From assembly GCF_009601025.1 (NCBI RefSeq), contig NZ_WIVE01000007.1, positions 27,770 to 91,769 on the forward strand: DNA of 64,000 nucleotides, written 5' to 3'. Positions 36,291 to 46,013 of this stretch are shown piece after piece. Origin of the DNA: Roseospira navarrensis. GTDB lineage: Bacteria; Pseudomonadota; Alphaproteobacteria; Rhodospirillales; Rhodospirillaceae. How positions within the stretch are numbered: the first letter of the stretch is position 1; the number at the start of each line of letters is the position of its first letter. The translations under genes and the position numbers were made by a program. Under the pieces are notes generated by a model. It was not told the DNA's origin and did not search any database. It saw only the letters and a list, made by a program, of their open reading frames with translations.

Positions 36291-37946
36291 TTATCGGCCC
36301 CTCTCGATGTCGGTGCCGGGCCGCTCCCAGATCACCCGCCCCAGGTCCATTTTGACGACCCGATCGGCCGTCTGCCAGAACCTGTCGTCGTGCGTCACGG
36401 CGATGACGGTCTTGCCCCGCGCCTTCAGGTCGGGCAGGACCTTATGGTAGAAATGCGCCCGGAAGCGCACGTCCTGTTCGGCCGACCATTCATCGAAGAC
36501 GTAGACCGGCCTATCCTCCAACAAAGCCGCGATCAGGGCCAGCCGCTTTCTTTGCCCCGTCGAGAGCGACAGGCATGAAAACCGGCCATTCTCGAAGCTC
36601 ACTTTGCCGGCCAGGCCCATTTCCTCAATCAGGGCGTTGACCCTGTTCGGGTCCGCCGCCTCGACACCATACAGCCGATCGAACAGATGGAAGTCCACGA
36701 AAATCGCCGAAAACAGTTCACGGTACCCGGCGATGGCCTCGCGATGGACCGGCCGGCCGTCCACGAGGATTCGGCCGGCGTCGGCGAAGATCAGCCCGAC
36801 GATCAGCCGTAGCACCGTGGACTTGCCGCTGCCGTTGCCGCCGACCAGAAACACGGTCTCGCCCCGGTCGATCCCCAGGTTGAAGGGACCGGCGGTGAAC
36901 ACCGCCTCGCCGCTGTCGTCGCGATGGCTGAAGGTCAGACCGTCGAAGTCGAGACGCTGGACCCCCTGGAACGCGCCGGCCTTGCGCCTGGCCTCGTCCG
37001 GCGACACCGCATCGGCCCGCGCCAGCTCGGTCTGGATCTGCAGGATCGAGCGCAGGCCCACGTCCGCGCGGGAGAACAGCGGCCACTGCACCCCCAGCTT
37101 GACGAGCGGGCCCATGCAGAACAGCAGGACCGGGATCACCTGGAAAATGACCGTGTCGAAGTCCGGCACGACGCCCGGAAAGACCAGACCGACCACGCCC
37201 AGCAGGACATAGACCTGCACGGCGCTCAACAGGACGAACGACGTCCAGGTCTCGCCCGACAGTTCCAGCAGGTCCCGGGTCCGATCGGAGACGACCCGGT
37301 AGCGCGACAGCACCGCATCGCTTTTGCCGCGGTTGAGGCGCAGTTCCTTGCCGCCGTGGATGATGTTCGCGATGGCGTCCAGCATCTCCGCCTGGCGGGC
37401 GTGGATCCGCGACAGGACCTGGCGAAACTCCCGATCGATGAGGCGATAGGCGGCAAGGCCGCCCGCGACCGCGGCCAGGAACGCCAGCAGGGCCGGCAGG
37501 CAGAGAATTCCGAGATAGATCAGCGAGACCACCAGCAGGATCGCCTGCTGGACCCCGTCCACGATCAGCGGGAAGGTCACGGACAGGTGATTGGTTTCCT
37601 GCGCCACCAGCGTGTAGAGCCGGCCCCGGCCCATCCGGTCGATCTGGGGCAGTTCCGACTGCCGGACGCGGTCCATCACCCGGGCCCGCAACGCCTTGAG
37701 CAGGCGCTCGATCACCCTGTTGGCCCGCAGCATCGACACCCTGTTGCCGACGTAATAGATCAGGAACGCGGCGATGAACCCGCCCCAGGCCAGGACGCCG
37801 GGGCGATCGCCCACGGCGATCACATCGGTCACCTCGGTCACCGCAACCACGAGCAACGCGTTGGCCAGCCCGGACACCAGGGCCAGCGACAGCATCCACC
37901 ACAGGTCCCGGCGGGGCGCGCCCCTGATGAAGTCGATCAGGGCCAC
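36291..37946 (-). CDS. ABC exporter (fused membrane-ATPase), SyrD/PvdE family, second copy
   Basis: 551 residues. Six membrane segments in the first ~290 residues, then an ATPase domain with Walker A GGNGSGKST, the family-specific signature LSTGQRKRLAL, Walker B VYVFDEWSAEQD and switch His in AVTHDDRFW. The family exports cyclic peptides and siderophore precursors. Start GTG 37946 overlaps the end of the upstream paralogue by 10 bp. The two paralogues probably form a heterodimer. Whether they export the polyketide is unknown. Confidence 0.9.
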   Translation of the reverse strand: MALIDFIRGAPRRDLWWMLSLALVSGLANALLVVAVTEVTDVIAVGDRPGVLAWGGFIAAFLIYYVGNRVSMLRANRVIERLLKALRARVMDRVRQSELPQIDRMGRGRLYTLVAQETNHLSVTFPLIVDGVQQAILLVVSLIYLGILCLPALLAFLAAVAGGLAAYRLIDREFRQVLSRIHARQAEMLDAIANIIHGGKELRLNRGKSDAVLSRYRVVSDRTRDLLELSGETWTSFVLLSAVQVYVLLGVVGLVFPGVVPDFDTVIFQVIPVLLFCMGPLVKLGVQWPLFSRADVGLRSILQIQTELARADAVSPDEARRKAGAFQGVQRLDFDGLTFSHRDDSGEAVFTAGPFNLGIDRGETVFLVGGNGSGKSTVLRLIVGLIFADAGRILVDGRPVHREAIAGYRELFSAIFVDFHLFDRLYGVEAADPNRVNALIEEMGLAGKVSFENGRFSCLSLSTGQRKRLALIAALLEDRPVYVFDEWSAEQDVRFRAHFYHKVLPDLKARGKTVIAVTHDDRFWQTADRVVKMDLGRVIWERPGTDIERGR

Positions 37947-39601
37947 GTCGGTCCGCCTCCCCCGCCGCCCGCGGCCTCGTCCGCCGTGTCCTCCATCGCG
38001 CCCAGGCTCAGCCGGATGCGGCGGTCGCAGCAGTCCCAGTACCTGTCATCGTGGGTCACGGCGATGACCGTCTTGCCGCGCCGCTTCAGGTCCGGAAGGA
38101 TCCGGCGGTAGAAGGTGTCCCGGAAGTGGCTGTCCTGGTCGGCGGCCCACTCGTCGAACAGATAGATCTCCCGGTCCTCCAGACGGCTCACGATCAGGGC
38201 CAGCCGCTTGCGCTGCCCGGTGGACAGATCGAGGGTCGAGAACCGGCCGGCCTCGAACGCGACCTTGTCCGCCAACTCCATCTCGGCGATCTGGGCCTGG
38301 ACCACCTCGGGCGCGACGTCGTCCAGGCCGTACAGCCGGTCGAACAGGTGGAAATCGTGGAAAATGGCCGCGAACATCTCTCGAAAGTCCTGCCGGGCCT
38401 CGGGCGTCACCGGGCGGCCGTCCACCAGGATCGCGCCCGCGTCCGGCGTGTAGAGCAGGCTGAGCAGCTTCATCACGGTGGTCTTGCCGCTGCCGTTGCC
38501 GCCGGTGAAGAACACGATCTCGCCCCGGTTCAGGGAGAACGTCCAGGGGCCGGTCGCGAACACCGTCTCGTCGTCCGGGGTGCGGTAGGAAAAGGTGATG
38601 TCGCGGTATTCGATCCGCGAGAACCCGGCGTATCGGGACACGGCGACGGGCGGCCCCGGCGCCACCGCCGCCCGGTCCAGCTTCGCCTCCAGGTCGTGGA
38701 CATGGCCCAGGCCGATCTCCGCCTTCGCCGACAGGTGGCTGGCGCCGATGATCGACGTGACCGGGCCGATGCAGAACGTGGCGGCGGCGGCGATCTTGTA
38801 GATCGTGTCGTCATAGCCGTGAAAGAAGAGCGGCAGGACGAAGATGACGACCCCGACCAGCGCATAAACGAAAGCGTTGGAGAATTGGAGAAGCGAGACC
38901 CAGCGGCTGCCGACGCCGACCACCGCCCCTTCCAGATCATCGAGACCCTCATTAAAATGCCGGTACAAGCCGTCGTTCTTGTCGGCGTTCAGGCGGATTT
39001 CCTGAAAGCCTTCGACGAACGCGCCCATGGTCTCCATCATCGCGGCCTCGCGGTCGTAGATCTGCGCGAGAGCCCGGTTCAGGGCGATCCGCCGCCGCCA
39101 GAACAGGGACCCGCCCAGCGCCACGCAGGCGACCAGCACCAGGAACGAGGGCACCGACAGGACCGCGATGTAGAGCAGCACGAACGCAAGAAGGAAGGCG
39201 CTCTGGGCTGCGGCCACGAAGATGGGCAGGTTGTGGGCGAGCTGGTTGATTTCCTGCGCCACGGCGGCGAACAAGTGGCCGTGGCCGATCTGCTCCAGCG
39301 ACCGCAGCGGGGTGTTCCGGATCTTGCCGACCACGCGCAACCGCAATCCGGCCAGGCGGTCCTGCAGCACCCGGTTGGCCTCCTTCAGCGAGGCTCGGCT
39401 GGCGATGTAGTAGAAGGCGAAGATCGCGAGATACAGCAGCACCATGCGTGGGCCGATCTCTTCGCGGACCGCCACCGTCTCGGCCACGTGATTGATGAGG
39501 CCGATCAGCGCCGCGTTGCCCAAGGCCGCCAGGGATATGATGACCGCGACGCTGCGCAGAGGCTGAGGGGACCCGACGGTCAAGAGGCGGGCAAGATGCA
39601 T
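37937..39601 (-). CDS. ABC exporter (fused membrane-ATPase), SyrD/PvdE family, first copy
   Basis: 554 residues, same architecture as the following gene: membrane part to about residue 300, then Walker A GGNGSGKTT, signature LSTGQRKRLAL, Walker B IYLFDEWAADQD and AVTHDDRYW. The C-terminus ends in a Gly-run. Both ATPase sites look intact. It is the first gene of the transporter-SPFH-binding protein operon; its promoter must lie in 39602-40047. Confidence 0.9.
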   Translation of the reverse strand: MHLARLLTVGSPQPLRSVAVIISLAALGNAALIGLINHVAETVAVREEIGPRMVLLYLAIFAFYYIASRASLKEANRVLQDRLAGLRLRVVGKIRNTPLRSLEQIGHGHLFAAVAQEINQLAHNLPIFVAAAQSAFLLAFVLLYIAVLSVPSFLVLVACVALGGSLFWRRRIALNRALAQIYDREAAMMETMGAFVEGFQEIRLNADKNDGLYRHFNEGLDDLEGAVVGVGSRWVSLLQFSNAFVYALVGVVIFVLPLFFHGYDDTIYKIAAAATFCIGPVTSIIGASHLSAKAEIGLGHVHDLEAKLDRAAVAPGPPVAVSRYAGFSRIEYRDITFSYRTPDDETVFATGPWTFSLNRGEIVFFTGGNGSGKTTVMKLLSLLYTPDAGAILVDGRPVTPEARQDFREMFAAIFHDFHLFDRLYGLDDVAPEVVQAQIAEMELADKVAFEAGRFSTLDLSTGQRKRLALIVSRLEDREIYLFDEWAADQDSHFRDTFYRRILPDLKRRGKTVIAVTHDDRYWDCCDRRIRLSLGAMEDTADEAAGGGGGGPTWP

Positions 39602-40047
39602 GGAACCACCGGCGATGCTGGGCCGGGAGCGAATCGCTCCGGACCGGACCCGGCTGAGCGTGCCTCACCCGCCGCTGGCCTCACTCCTCCCGACTATATC
39701 GACGGGCCGTTCGCGAGGCAACGCCGCGCCGCCCCACGGTCGCGCCGGGATGAAGCCGGCCCGCCCAATCGTGCGTGGATCGGCCGGGCAGGCCGTTGCC
39801 GCCTTGGTTGTTCGGCGGGGGCGAAAGCGTGTATGCAAGTGCCCTGCACACTCGGAGAGGGCGACCATCGGTCCGCGCCAAGAGTGTGTGCAAATGAACC
39901 TCTGGTGGATCAGACAGACGGCAACACCGCATCGCGGCGGACGCTGTGTGGACTTGTTGCCCGGACCATATTTGATTATAGTTGGAACAAATCTGGGAGG
40001 ATTTCTGTAGAATTACTTTTTTTGTGACGTAACGGAGACCGCAACAC
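39602..40047. other. 446-bp divergent intergenic region
   Basis: No gene is visible. The part next to the ABC exporter is GC-rich with no clear motif. The last ~90 bp before the chemoreceptor gene are AT-rich and contain the promoter at 39954-39982. Two similar stretches, gtgtatgcaag and gtgtgtgcaaa, lie about 55 bp apart near 39830 and 39885. Confidence 0.6.
39954..39982 (+). promoter_or_regulatory. Probable sigma-70 promoter of the chemoreceptor gene
   Basis: TTGTTG (39954-39959) and TATAGT (39977-39982) are separated by 17 bp, in an AT-rich patch about 65 bp before the start codon of the globin chemoreceptor. Confidence 0.55.
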
Positions 40048-41781
40048 ATGGTAAAAACGTCCCTCGATCAGGTTCGCATCGACGAATTCAAGAAGTATAT
40101 CAATCTCACGCAATCCGACCTGTCTCTTGTCATGGAGTTCCGGGACCTTCTGCGCCCGCACCTCCCGAATATTCTGGACGATTTTTATGTCGAGATGGAG
40201 ACCTTTCCCCCTCTGCATGGTTTCGTGCCCAAACACGATATGCTGGAACGGGTCAAGGAGGTCGAGATCAATCATTGGATGGAGCTGTTCAGCCATCCCC
40301 TCGATGCGAGCTTCGTGGAAAAGGCCCAGGCGGTCGGCCGGGCCCACGCCCGGATCGGCCTGGACGAGCGCTGGTACATGGCCGCCTATGCCAAGGTGCT
40401 CGATCGCTTCTTCCGGGTCGTCGGCCAGCACAGAAAGGGCAGGAAGGCCATCGACATGATCGCGGCCATCCAGAAGGTCGTGATGATCGACATGGAACTG
40501 GCGCTGTCGGTCTATGGCCGCGACGTCCAGGACATGGCCCTGGACGAGTACGGCCTGGGCGAGAGCATCGACAACATCCGCCACGTGGCCAAGCTGGCGG
40601 AGATGGTCAACGACGCCATGATCCAGCTTGCCGAACTGGTCCGCGAGTCACGCGACATCAACGGCGCCAGCCAGACCATCGCCTCGGCGGCGGAAGAACT
40701 CACCACCTCCACCGCCCAGATCGCCGAGTCCGGCGAGGACACGGCCGCCGACGCGCGCGAGGTGGAAAGCGCGGTCCGCGCCGGCCAGTCCAGCGCCGAG
40801 ACCGCCGTGGACGGCATGCGCCGCATCGCCGCCGTGGTCGCCGACACGGCGCAGCGGGTCGAGGGCCTGCGCGAGGCCAGCGAACAGATCGGCGAGATCC
40901 TGGTCTCCATCGAGGCCATCGCCAAGCAGACCAACCTGCTCGCCCTGAACGCGACCATCGAGGCCGCCCGCGCCGGCGAGGCCGGCAAGGGGTTCGCCGT
41001 GGTCGCGGGCGAGGTGAAGACCCTCGCCACCCAGACCGCCAAGGCGACGGAAGACATTCGCGGCCGCATCGACACGCTGCGCACCGAGATGAACGCCATC
41101 GTGACCGCGATGGAAGAAAGCCGTCAGGCCGTGGACTCCGGCAGCGAGGCCATCACGCGCACCGGGGCCGACATGAGGGCGGCCGCCGGGCGGGTGGGCG
41201 ACGTCACCCGGCGCGCCGACGACATGAGCGGCATCCTGGGCCAGCAGACCGAAGCCACGCGGGAGATCAGCGACCGCATCACCCGCATCGCCGACAAGAC
41301 GCGAACCAGCACCGATCTGGTGGACGGGGTGGCGCGCACCATCGGCGGCGCCAACAGTCTGGTCGCGGAGCGGGTCGAGCACTGGATGCGCGACGAGTCC
41401 GCGCTCTACATGCTGGAAACGGCCAAGGTGGACCACATCCTGTTCCGCAAGGGCATCATCGACGCGGTCATGGGGGCGGTCCACAAGGACGCGGCGTCGG
41501 TGCCCGACCACCACACCTGCCGCTTCGGCAAGTGGTACGACCAGCAGACCGACCCGGCCCTGACCGCCCACCCGGGCTGGAAAGCCATCCAGGAGCCGCA
41601 CAAACGGGTCCACGCCTGCGCCAGGGCCGCGCTTGAGGCGCACAACACGGGCGATACGGAGCGCGCGTTCGCCCTGCTCCGCGAGTTGCACGACGGCAGC
41701 CGGGAAATCATCACCGCGCTGGAGACTCTGGCGCCGGCGCTCGAACAGGACATCAAGACCCGGATCCCCCATCTGACGTGA
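40048..41781 (+). CDS. Globin-coupled chemoreceptor with C-terminal CZB domain
   Basis: 577 residues, no membrane segment, so cytoplasmic. Residues ~1-180 are a protoglobin sensor domain (haem; His expected near [15 protein letters not shown]). The MCP signalling domain follows, with the hairpin tip [23 protein letters not shown]. The C-terminal ~130 residues are a chemoreceptor zinc-binding domain: [19 protein letters not shown] and [15 protein letters not shown] supply the His and Cys ligands. The protein should pass oxygen and zinc or redox-related signals to CheA. ATG 40048 has CGGAGA upstream. Its 3' end overlaps the convergent cytochrome b561 gene by 29 bp. Confidence 0.92.
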   Translation: MVKTSLDQVRIDEFKKYINLTQSDLSLVMEFRDLLRPHLPNILDDFYVEMETFPPLHGFVPKHDMLERVKEVEINHWMELFSHPLDASFVEKAQAVGRAHARIGLDERWYMAAYAKVLDRFFRVVGQHRKGRKAIDMIAAIQKVVMIDMELALSVYGRDVQDMALDEYGLGESIDNIRHVAKLAEMVNDAMIQLAELVRESRDINGASQTIASAAEELTTSTAQIAESGEDTAADAREVESAVRAGQSSAETAVDGMRRIAAVVADTAQRVEGLREASEQIGEILVSIEAIAKQTNLLALNATIEAARAGEAGKGFAVVAGEVKTLATQTAKATEDIRGRIDTLRTEMNAIVTAMEESRQAVDSGSEAITRTGADMRAAAGRVGDVTRRADDMSGILGQQTEATREISDRITRIADKTRTSTDLVDGVARTIGGANSLVAERVEHWMRDESALYMLETAKVDHILFRKGIIDAVMGAVHKDAASVPDHHTCRFGKWYDQQTDPALTAHPGWKAIQEPHKRVHACARAALEAHNTGDTERAFALLRELHDGSREIITALETLAPALEQDIKTRIPHLT

Positions 41782-42358
41782 GACCGGGCGGCCCCGAACC
41801 CGATCCGGACCGCCCCCCGAACGGGGGCCACATCCGCGAAAACACGCCGTCTCGCCGCACCAGGCCGTGATAGGCCGCCGCGCTGATGTGGAGAACCACC
41901 AGACCGGCCACGGCAAGGCCGCCGGTGGCATGGACCGTCTTGGCGGCCTCGGCCAGGGCGTCGGAGCGGGGCACCAGCGACGGCACCCCCAGGGCGTCCA
42001 GGGTCTCGATCGGGAACCCGCCCGCCTTGACGCGCACATAGCCCGCGATCGGCATCACCAGCAGGAACGCGTACAGCGCCCCATGCGACAGGCGCGCGGC
42101 GGTCCGTTGCCATCCCGGCAGATCGTCGGGCAGCGGCGCGGGCCGGTGTCGCCAGCGGTAGGCCAGGCGGACCAGGATGAGGATGAACAGCAGAACGCCC
42201 ACGTTCTTGTGGAAGATGAACAGGGCGTTCTGCGTCGTGCGATCGAGTCCGTCCTGCAGCATCACGATCCCCGCGGGGATGGTCGCCAGCAGCAGCGCCG
42301 CCATGGACCAGTGGAGCAGGCGCGCCGGCCATCGGTATCGGGTGTCGGGGATCGCCAT
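41753..42358 (-). CDS. Cytochrome b561-type di-haem membrane protein
   Basis: 201 residues with four membrane helices. Haem-ligand His candidates are in [23 protein letters not shown] and [10 protein letters not shown]. Such proteins move electrons between quinols and periplasmic or oxidant partners. Start ATG 42358 follows GGAGAG. The C-terminus (after [10 protein letters not shown]) is Gly/Ser-rich and is encoded within the overlap with the chemoreceptor gene. Confidence 0.9.
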   Translation of the reverse strand: MAIPDTRYRWPARLLHWSMAALLLATIPAGIVMLQDGLDRTTQNALFIFHKNVGVLLFILILVRLAYRWRHRPAPLPDDLPGWQRTAARLSHGALYAFLLVMPIAGYVRVKAGGFPIETLDALGVPSLVPRSDALAEAAKTVHATGGLAVAGLVVLHISAAAYHGLVRRDGVFSRMWPPFGGRSGSGSGPPGLTSDGGSGS

Positions 42359-42550
42359 CGGGTCTCTCCAACATATCGCGGCGCGCGCCCGGCGTGGGCG
42401 CCTCGACACCGCCTTCGGTCACGGTGCCTGATGGGGCCGGCCCCGACAAGGCCGTCGTCACGCGGGCGGATCGCATTGACGGAGGCGCCTTTGGGCCTCG
42501 GCCTGGGCCGCACCGCTTGACGGGCCGCGCGGCGGCGCCATGTGCTTGAG

Positions 42551-43303
42551 ATGCTGTCCACGCAAGACCCGCCCGCTGATCCCCGATTCCGCAGCCGTCC
42601 GACGTTCGGTCCGGAAGGACCGACCGGCGCCTTCGTCTCGGCGGCGCTGTTCGGGGCTCTGGGGGTGGTGGCCCTGTCCGCCGTTCTGCCCGGCGCGGGC
42701 GTCCTGGCGGGGGCCATGGCCCTCGCCCTCTACCTTGTCGGGGCGACCCTGGCGGGTCGGGCGTTGGCGCGAACCTATCCCTTCCGACGGCTCGGCCTGT
42801 GCAATCTCGTCACCCTGGGCCGTCTGGCGCTGGTGGGCGCGCTCGTCGCCCCGACGGCGGCGGGGGTGGGACCGTCCTGGGCAGTCTTGGCGGTCGCCGT
42901 TGTGGCCCTGACGCTGGACGGCGTGGACGGCTGGATGGCCCGCCGATACGGCCTCGTCTCGGCGTTCGGCGCGCGGTTCGACATGGAGGTGGATTCCGCC
43001 TTCGCGCTCGTGCTGGCGCTCAACGCCGCCATCGGGTCCGAGGCGGGGGCGCTGGTCGTCCTGCTCGGGTTGCCCCGGTACGCCTTTCTGGCGGCCGGAA
43101 TGGCCTGTCCCTGGATGCGGCCCGCCTTGCCCGATCGCTTCAGCCGCAAAGTCGTGGCGGTCGCGCACATGGCCGCGCTCATCGCAATGCAGGCGCCGCT
43201 GCTGCCCCCGAGTGGGGCCGCCGTGATGGCGGCGGCCGTGGCGGGGCTTGTGGGGTGGTCCTTCGCCAGAGACATTCTGTGGCTCTGGAGAGGGCGGGCC
43301 TGA
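42551..43303 (+). CDS. CDP-alcohol phosphatidyltransferase-family membrane enzyme
   Basis: About 250 residues with five to six membrane helices. The family motif is complete: DGVDGWMARRYG followed by FGARFDMEVD, giving the eight conserved residues that bind CDP and metal. It should attach a phosphoalcohol or similar group, acceptor unknown. ATG 42551 is preferred; GTG 42542 in frame is an alternative. The stop overlaps the next start as TGATG, so it is the first gene of a six-gene operon to 49399. Confidence 0.88.
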   Translation: MLSTQDPPADPRFRSRPTFGPEGPTGAFVSAALFGALGVVALSAVLPGAGVLAGAMALALYLVGATLAGRALARTYPFRRLGLCNLVTLGRLALVGALVAPTAAGVGPSWAVLAVAVVALTLDGVDGWMARRYGLVSAFGARFDMEVDSAFALVLALNAAIGSEAGALVVLLGLPRYAFLAAGMACPWMRPALPDRFSRKVVAVAHMAALIAMQAPLLPPSGAAVMAAAVAGLVGWSFARDILWLWRGRA

Positions 43304-45033
43304 TGCGGACGGCCCCGCGCCTGATCCTGGCTGCCCTGGTGCTGCACCTCCTCCTGATCCAGCCGAACCACCCGGCGGCCATGACCTGGGGCGCGCTGGC
43401 CGTGCCGCCGCTGGAACTGCCGGTGATCCTGCTGGGGCTGCTCGTCCTGCCGCCCGGCGCGGGGGGGCGCGCGGTGCGCGCGGCGCTGGTCGCCGTGCTG
43501 CTGGGGATCGCGATCCTGAAGGCTGCGGATTCCGTCATGTTTACGGCCTTCGGGCGGGGTTTCAATCCGGTCGGCGATCTTGCCCTGATCGAGGCCGGGC
43601 TGCGGCTGTCGGCCGGGACCATCGGGCCGCTGTGGACCGTCGCCGCCGGCACGGGCGCGCTGGCCGCCGTCGTCCTGATCGGCGGCCTGCTCTGGTGGGC
43701 GACCGGCGCGTGGTCCCGGGTTCGGGTCGGCCGCCGGACGGGGCGGACGGCGGCGGTCGCGGCGGCCCTCTGCGCGGGCCTCGCCACGGCCGAGGTCGGG
43801 CAGGCCATGGGGCGTTGGACCCTGCCCGTGACCGTCCCCGGCGCGGCGTTCACCGCCCGGGTCGGGGTGGAGCGCATCGCCATGGCGCGTGAGACCCTGG
43901 CCGACCTGCGCGCCTTCCAGCGGGCGGCCGCGACCGATCCCCAGGCCGGGCGGGACGGGCTGCTGAGCGCCATCGACCGCGACGTGCTGGTGATCTTCGT
44001 CGAGAGCTACGGCCGGGCCAGCCTGGACACGCCGCTGTATGCCGCGACCCATCGGGCGACGCTGGCCGAGGCCGAGGCGCGCCTGGCCGGTCTCGGCCTG
44101 TCCATGCGGTCCGGTCTGCTGACTGCGCCCACGCGCGGCGGGCAGAGCTGGCTCAGCCACGCGACCTTCGCCAACGGGCTGTGGATCGCGGATCAGATCA
44201 GCTACAGCGCCGCGCTGGCGAGCGGGCGGCACACGCTCTTCCATCTGGCGGCGGACGCCGGGTTCCATACCGCCGCCGTCATGCCGCAGATCACCCTCGA
44301 CTGGCCGGACTCCGCCGTCATGGGGTTCGAGACGGTGCTGGCCGCCCGCGACCTCGGCTACCGGGGACCGTCCTTCAACTGGGTGACCATGCCCGACCAG
44401 TACACCCTCGCCGCGCTGGACCGGCGGCTGCGGGCCCGGCCGGACGACCGGCCGCTGTTCGCGCAGGTCGCCCTGGTGTCCTCGCACGCGCCCTGGGTTC
44501 CGGTCCCCGACCTCGTGGCGTGGGACGCCATCGGCGACGGCCGCATCTTCGCCGCCATGGCATCGGCCGGAGACCCGCCGGCGGTGGTCTGGCGCGACCC
44601 TGACCGTGTGCGCGCGCAGTACCGCAAGGCCGTGGACTACGCGCTCCGGGTGGTGTTCGACTATGCCGCGCGCCATGCCGAGGACCCGCCCCTGATCGTC
44701 GTGGTCGGCGATCATCAGGCGGCCCGGTTCGTGGCGCTGGACGAGCGCCCGGATGTGCCGATCCACGTGATCGGACCGCCGGTGCTGGTGGCCCGCACCG
44801 AGGCCTGGGGCTGGACCGAGGGCCTGCTGCCGGCCCCGGACGCGACCCCGCGCCCCATGGACCGGATGCGGGATCTGATCGTGGAGGCGTTCTCCACGCC
44901 CCGCGCGGGCGAGCGCGGCGGCTGGTCCATGGACCGGCGGCCACGGGCGGACCACTTTTCCCTTGCATCCGGCCCGGCCGCCCGTAGCCTACCCCCGAAG
45001 ATCGTGAGGATATCCCGATGCCCGGACCGCTGA
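43303..45033 (+). CDS. Membrane-anchored sulfatase/alkaline-phosphatase-superfamily protein
   Basis: 576 residues. Four to five membrane helices occupy roughly residues 1-150; the rest is a periplasmic domain related to sulfatase-like phospho-transferases (DVLVIFVESYGRASLD, APTRGGQSWLSHATFANG, and the metal-binding VVGDHQAARFV). Likely a hydrolase or transferase acting on a lipid or glycan head group, perhaps the product of the preceding CDP-alcohol transferase. The 3' end overlaps the next gene by 16 bp. Exact substrate unknown. Confidence 0.85.
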   Translation: MRTAPRLILAALVLHLLLIQPNHPAAMTWGALAVPPLELPVILLGLLVLPPGAGGRAVRAALVAVLLGIAILKAADSVMFTAFGRGFNPVGDLALIEAGLRLSAGTIGPLWTVAAGTGALAAVVLIGGLLWWATGAWSRVRVGRRTGRTAAVAAALCAGLATAEVGQAMGRWTLPVTVPGAAFTARVGVERIAMARETLADLRAFQRAAATDPQAGRDGLLSAIDRDVLVIFVESYGRASLDTPLYAATHRATLAEAEARLAGLGLSMRSGLLTAPTRGGQSWLSHATFANGLWIADQISYSAALASGRHTLFHLAADAGFHTAAVMPQITLDWPDSAVMGFETVLAARDLGYRGPSFNWVTMPDQYTLAALDRRLRARPDDRPLFAQVALVSSHAPWVPVPDLVAWDAIGDGRIFAAMASAGDPPAVVWRDPDRVRAQYRKAVDYALRVVFDYAARHAEDPPLIVVVGDHQAARFVALDERPDVPIHVIGPPVLVARTEAWGWTEGLLPAPDATPRPMDRMRDLIVEAFSTPRAGERGGWSMDRRPRADHFSLASGPAARSLPPKIVRISRCPDR

Positions 45034-46013
45034 CCCGACGCACCCTTCTCGGCACCGGCGCGGCCGCCGTGGGCGCCACCGCCCTCGGGCTGCCGCCCCG
45101 ACCGGCGCAGGCGCAAACGCCGGTCGGCCTGCAATTGTCCTGGCTGCACTCGGCGCAGTTCGCCGGCAGCTACATCGCGCTGGATCGCGGGTGGTGGGCC
45201 GCCCGGGGGCTGGACGTGTCGCTGCTGCCGGGCGGACCCAATGCGCCGGTGGAACCGCCGGTGGTGTCGGGCACGGCGCTGGTGGGCGTCTCGGCCGCCG
45301 ACTACACGGCCGCCGCCGTCGAGCAGGGCGCGCCCTTCAAGATCCTGGGCGTGGCCATGCAGAAGAATCCGTTCGTGGTGGCCTCGCTGCCCGGCACCCC
45401 GGTCCATGAGCCCGCCGATCTGGTGGGCAAACGCATCGGCATGGCCCTGGCCAACACGCCGGTGCTGCAGGCGCTCTGCCAGCTCAACGGCGTGGACATC
45501 GACCGCATCACCATGGTGCCGACGCAGTATTCCGCGCAGCCCCTCCTGGCGGGCGAGGTGGATTGCCTGCTGTGCTGGGAAACCGATCTGCCCGTCGCCA
45601 TGGAACGACAGGGCATCGAGAGCCTGACCATGCTCATGGCCGATCACGGCTACGTTCTGCAGTCCCAGACCTACATCGCCACCGAGGACAGCCTCGCCAA
45701 CCGCCGCGCCGATCTGGTCGCGCTGCTGGCGGGCGAGGTGCGCGGCTGGGAGGCCTACCACGCGGATCCCGAGGCCGCCGCCGACCTGACGGTCCGGATG
45801 TATCCCGACGCCGGCCTGGACCCGGAAACGCAGAGGCTGCAGGCGGCGCGGCAGGTGCCGTTGATGTTCTCCGACCTGACCGACGCCCACGGCTTCGGCT
45901 GGTGGACGGATGACGCCGTGGCCGCCAACATCGAAACCCTGGCGCTGCTGGGCCGGACGGTCTCGCCGGACCTGTGGGACCGCTCCATCCTCGAAGAGGT
46001 CCATGGGACGTGA
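45018..46013 (+). CDS. NMT1/THI5-type ABC transporter substrate-binding protein with Tat-like signal
   Basis: 331 residues. The N-terminus LTRRTLLGTGAAAVG looks like a twin-arginine signal peptide ending near AQAQT. The mature part (VGLQLSWLHSAQFAGSYIAL, VDCLLCWETDLPVAME) belongs to the NMT1 family that binds pyrimidines, riboflavin precursors or sulfonates. It is the binding component for the ATPase and permease encoded next. Ligand cannot be inferred. Confidence 0.9.
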   Translation: MPGPLTRRTLLGTGAAAVGATALGLPPRPAQAQTPVGLQLSWLHSAQFAGSYIALDRGWWAARGLDVSLLPGGPNAPVEPPVVSGTALVGVSAADYTAAAVEQGAPFKILGVAMQKNPFVVASLPGTPVHEPADLVGKRIGMALANTPVLQALCQLNGVDIDRITMVPTQYSAQPLLAGEVDCLLCWETDLPVAMERQGIESLTMLMADHGYVLQSQTYIATEDSLANRRADLVALLAGEVRGWEAYHADPEAAADLTVRMYPDAGLDPETQRLQAARQVPLMFSDLTDAHGFGWWTDDAVAANIETLALLGRTVSPDLWDRSILEEVHGT

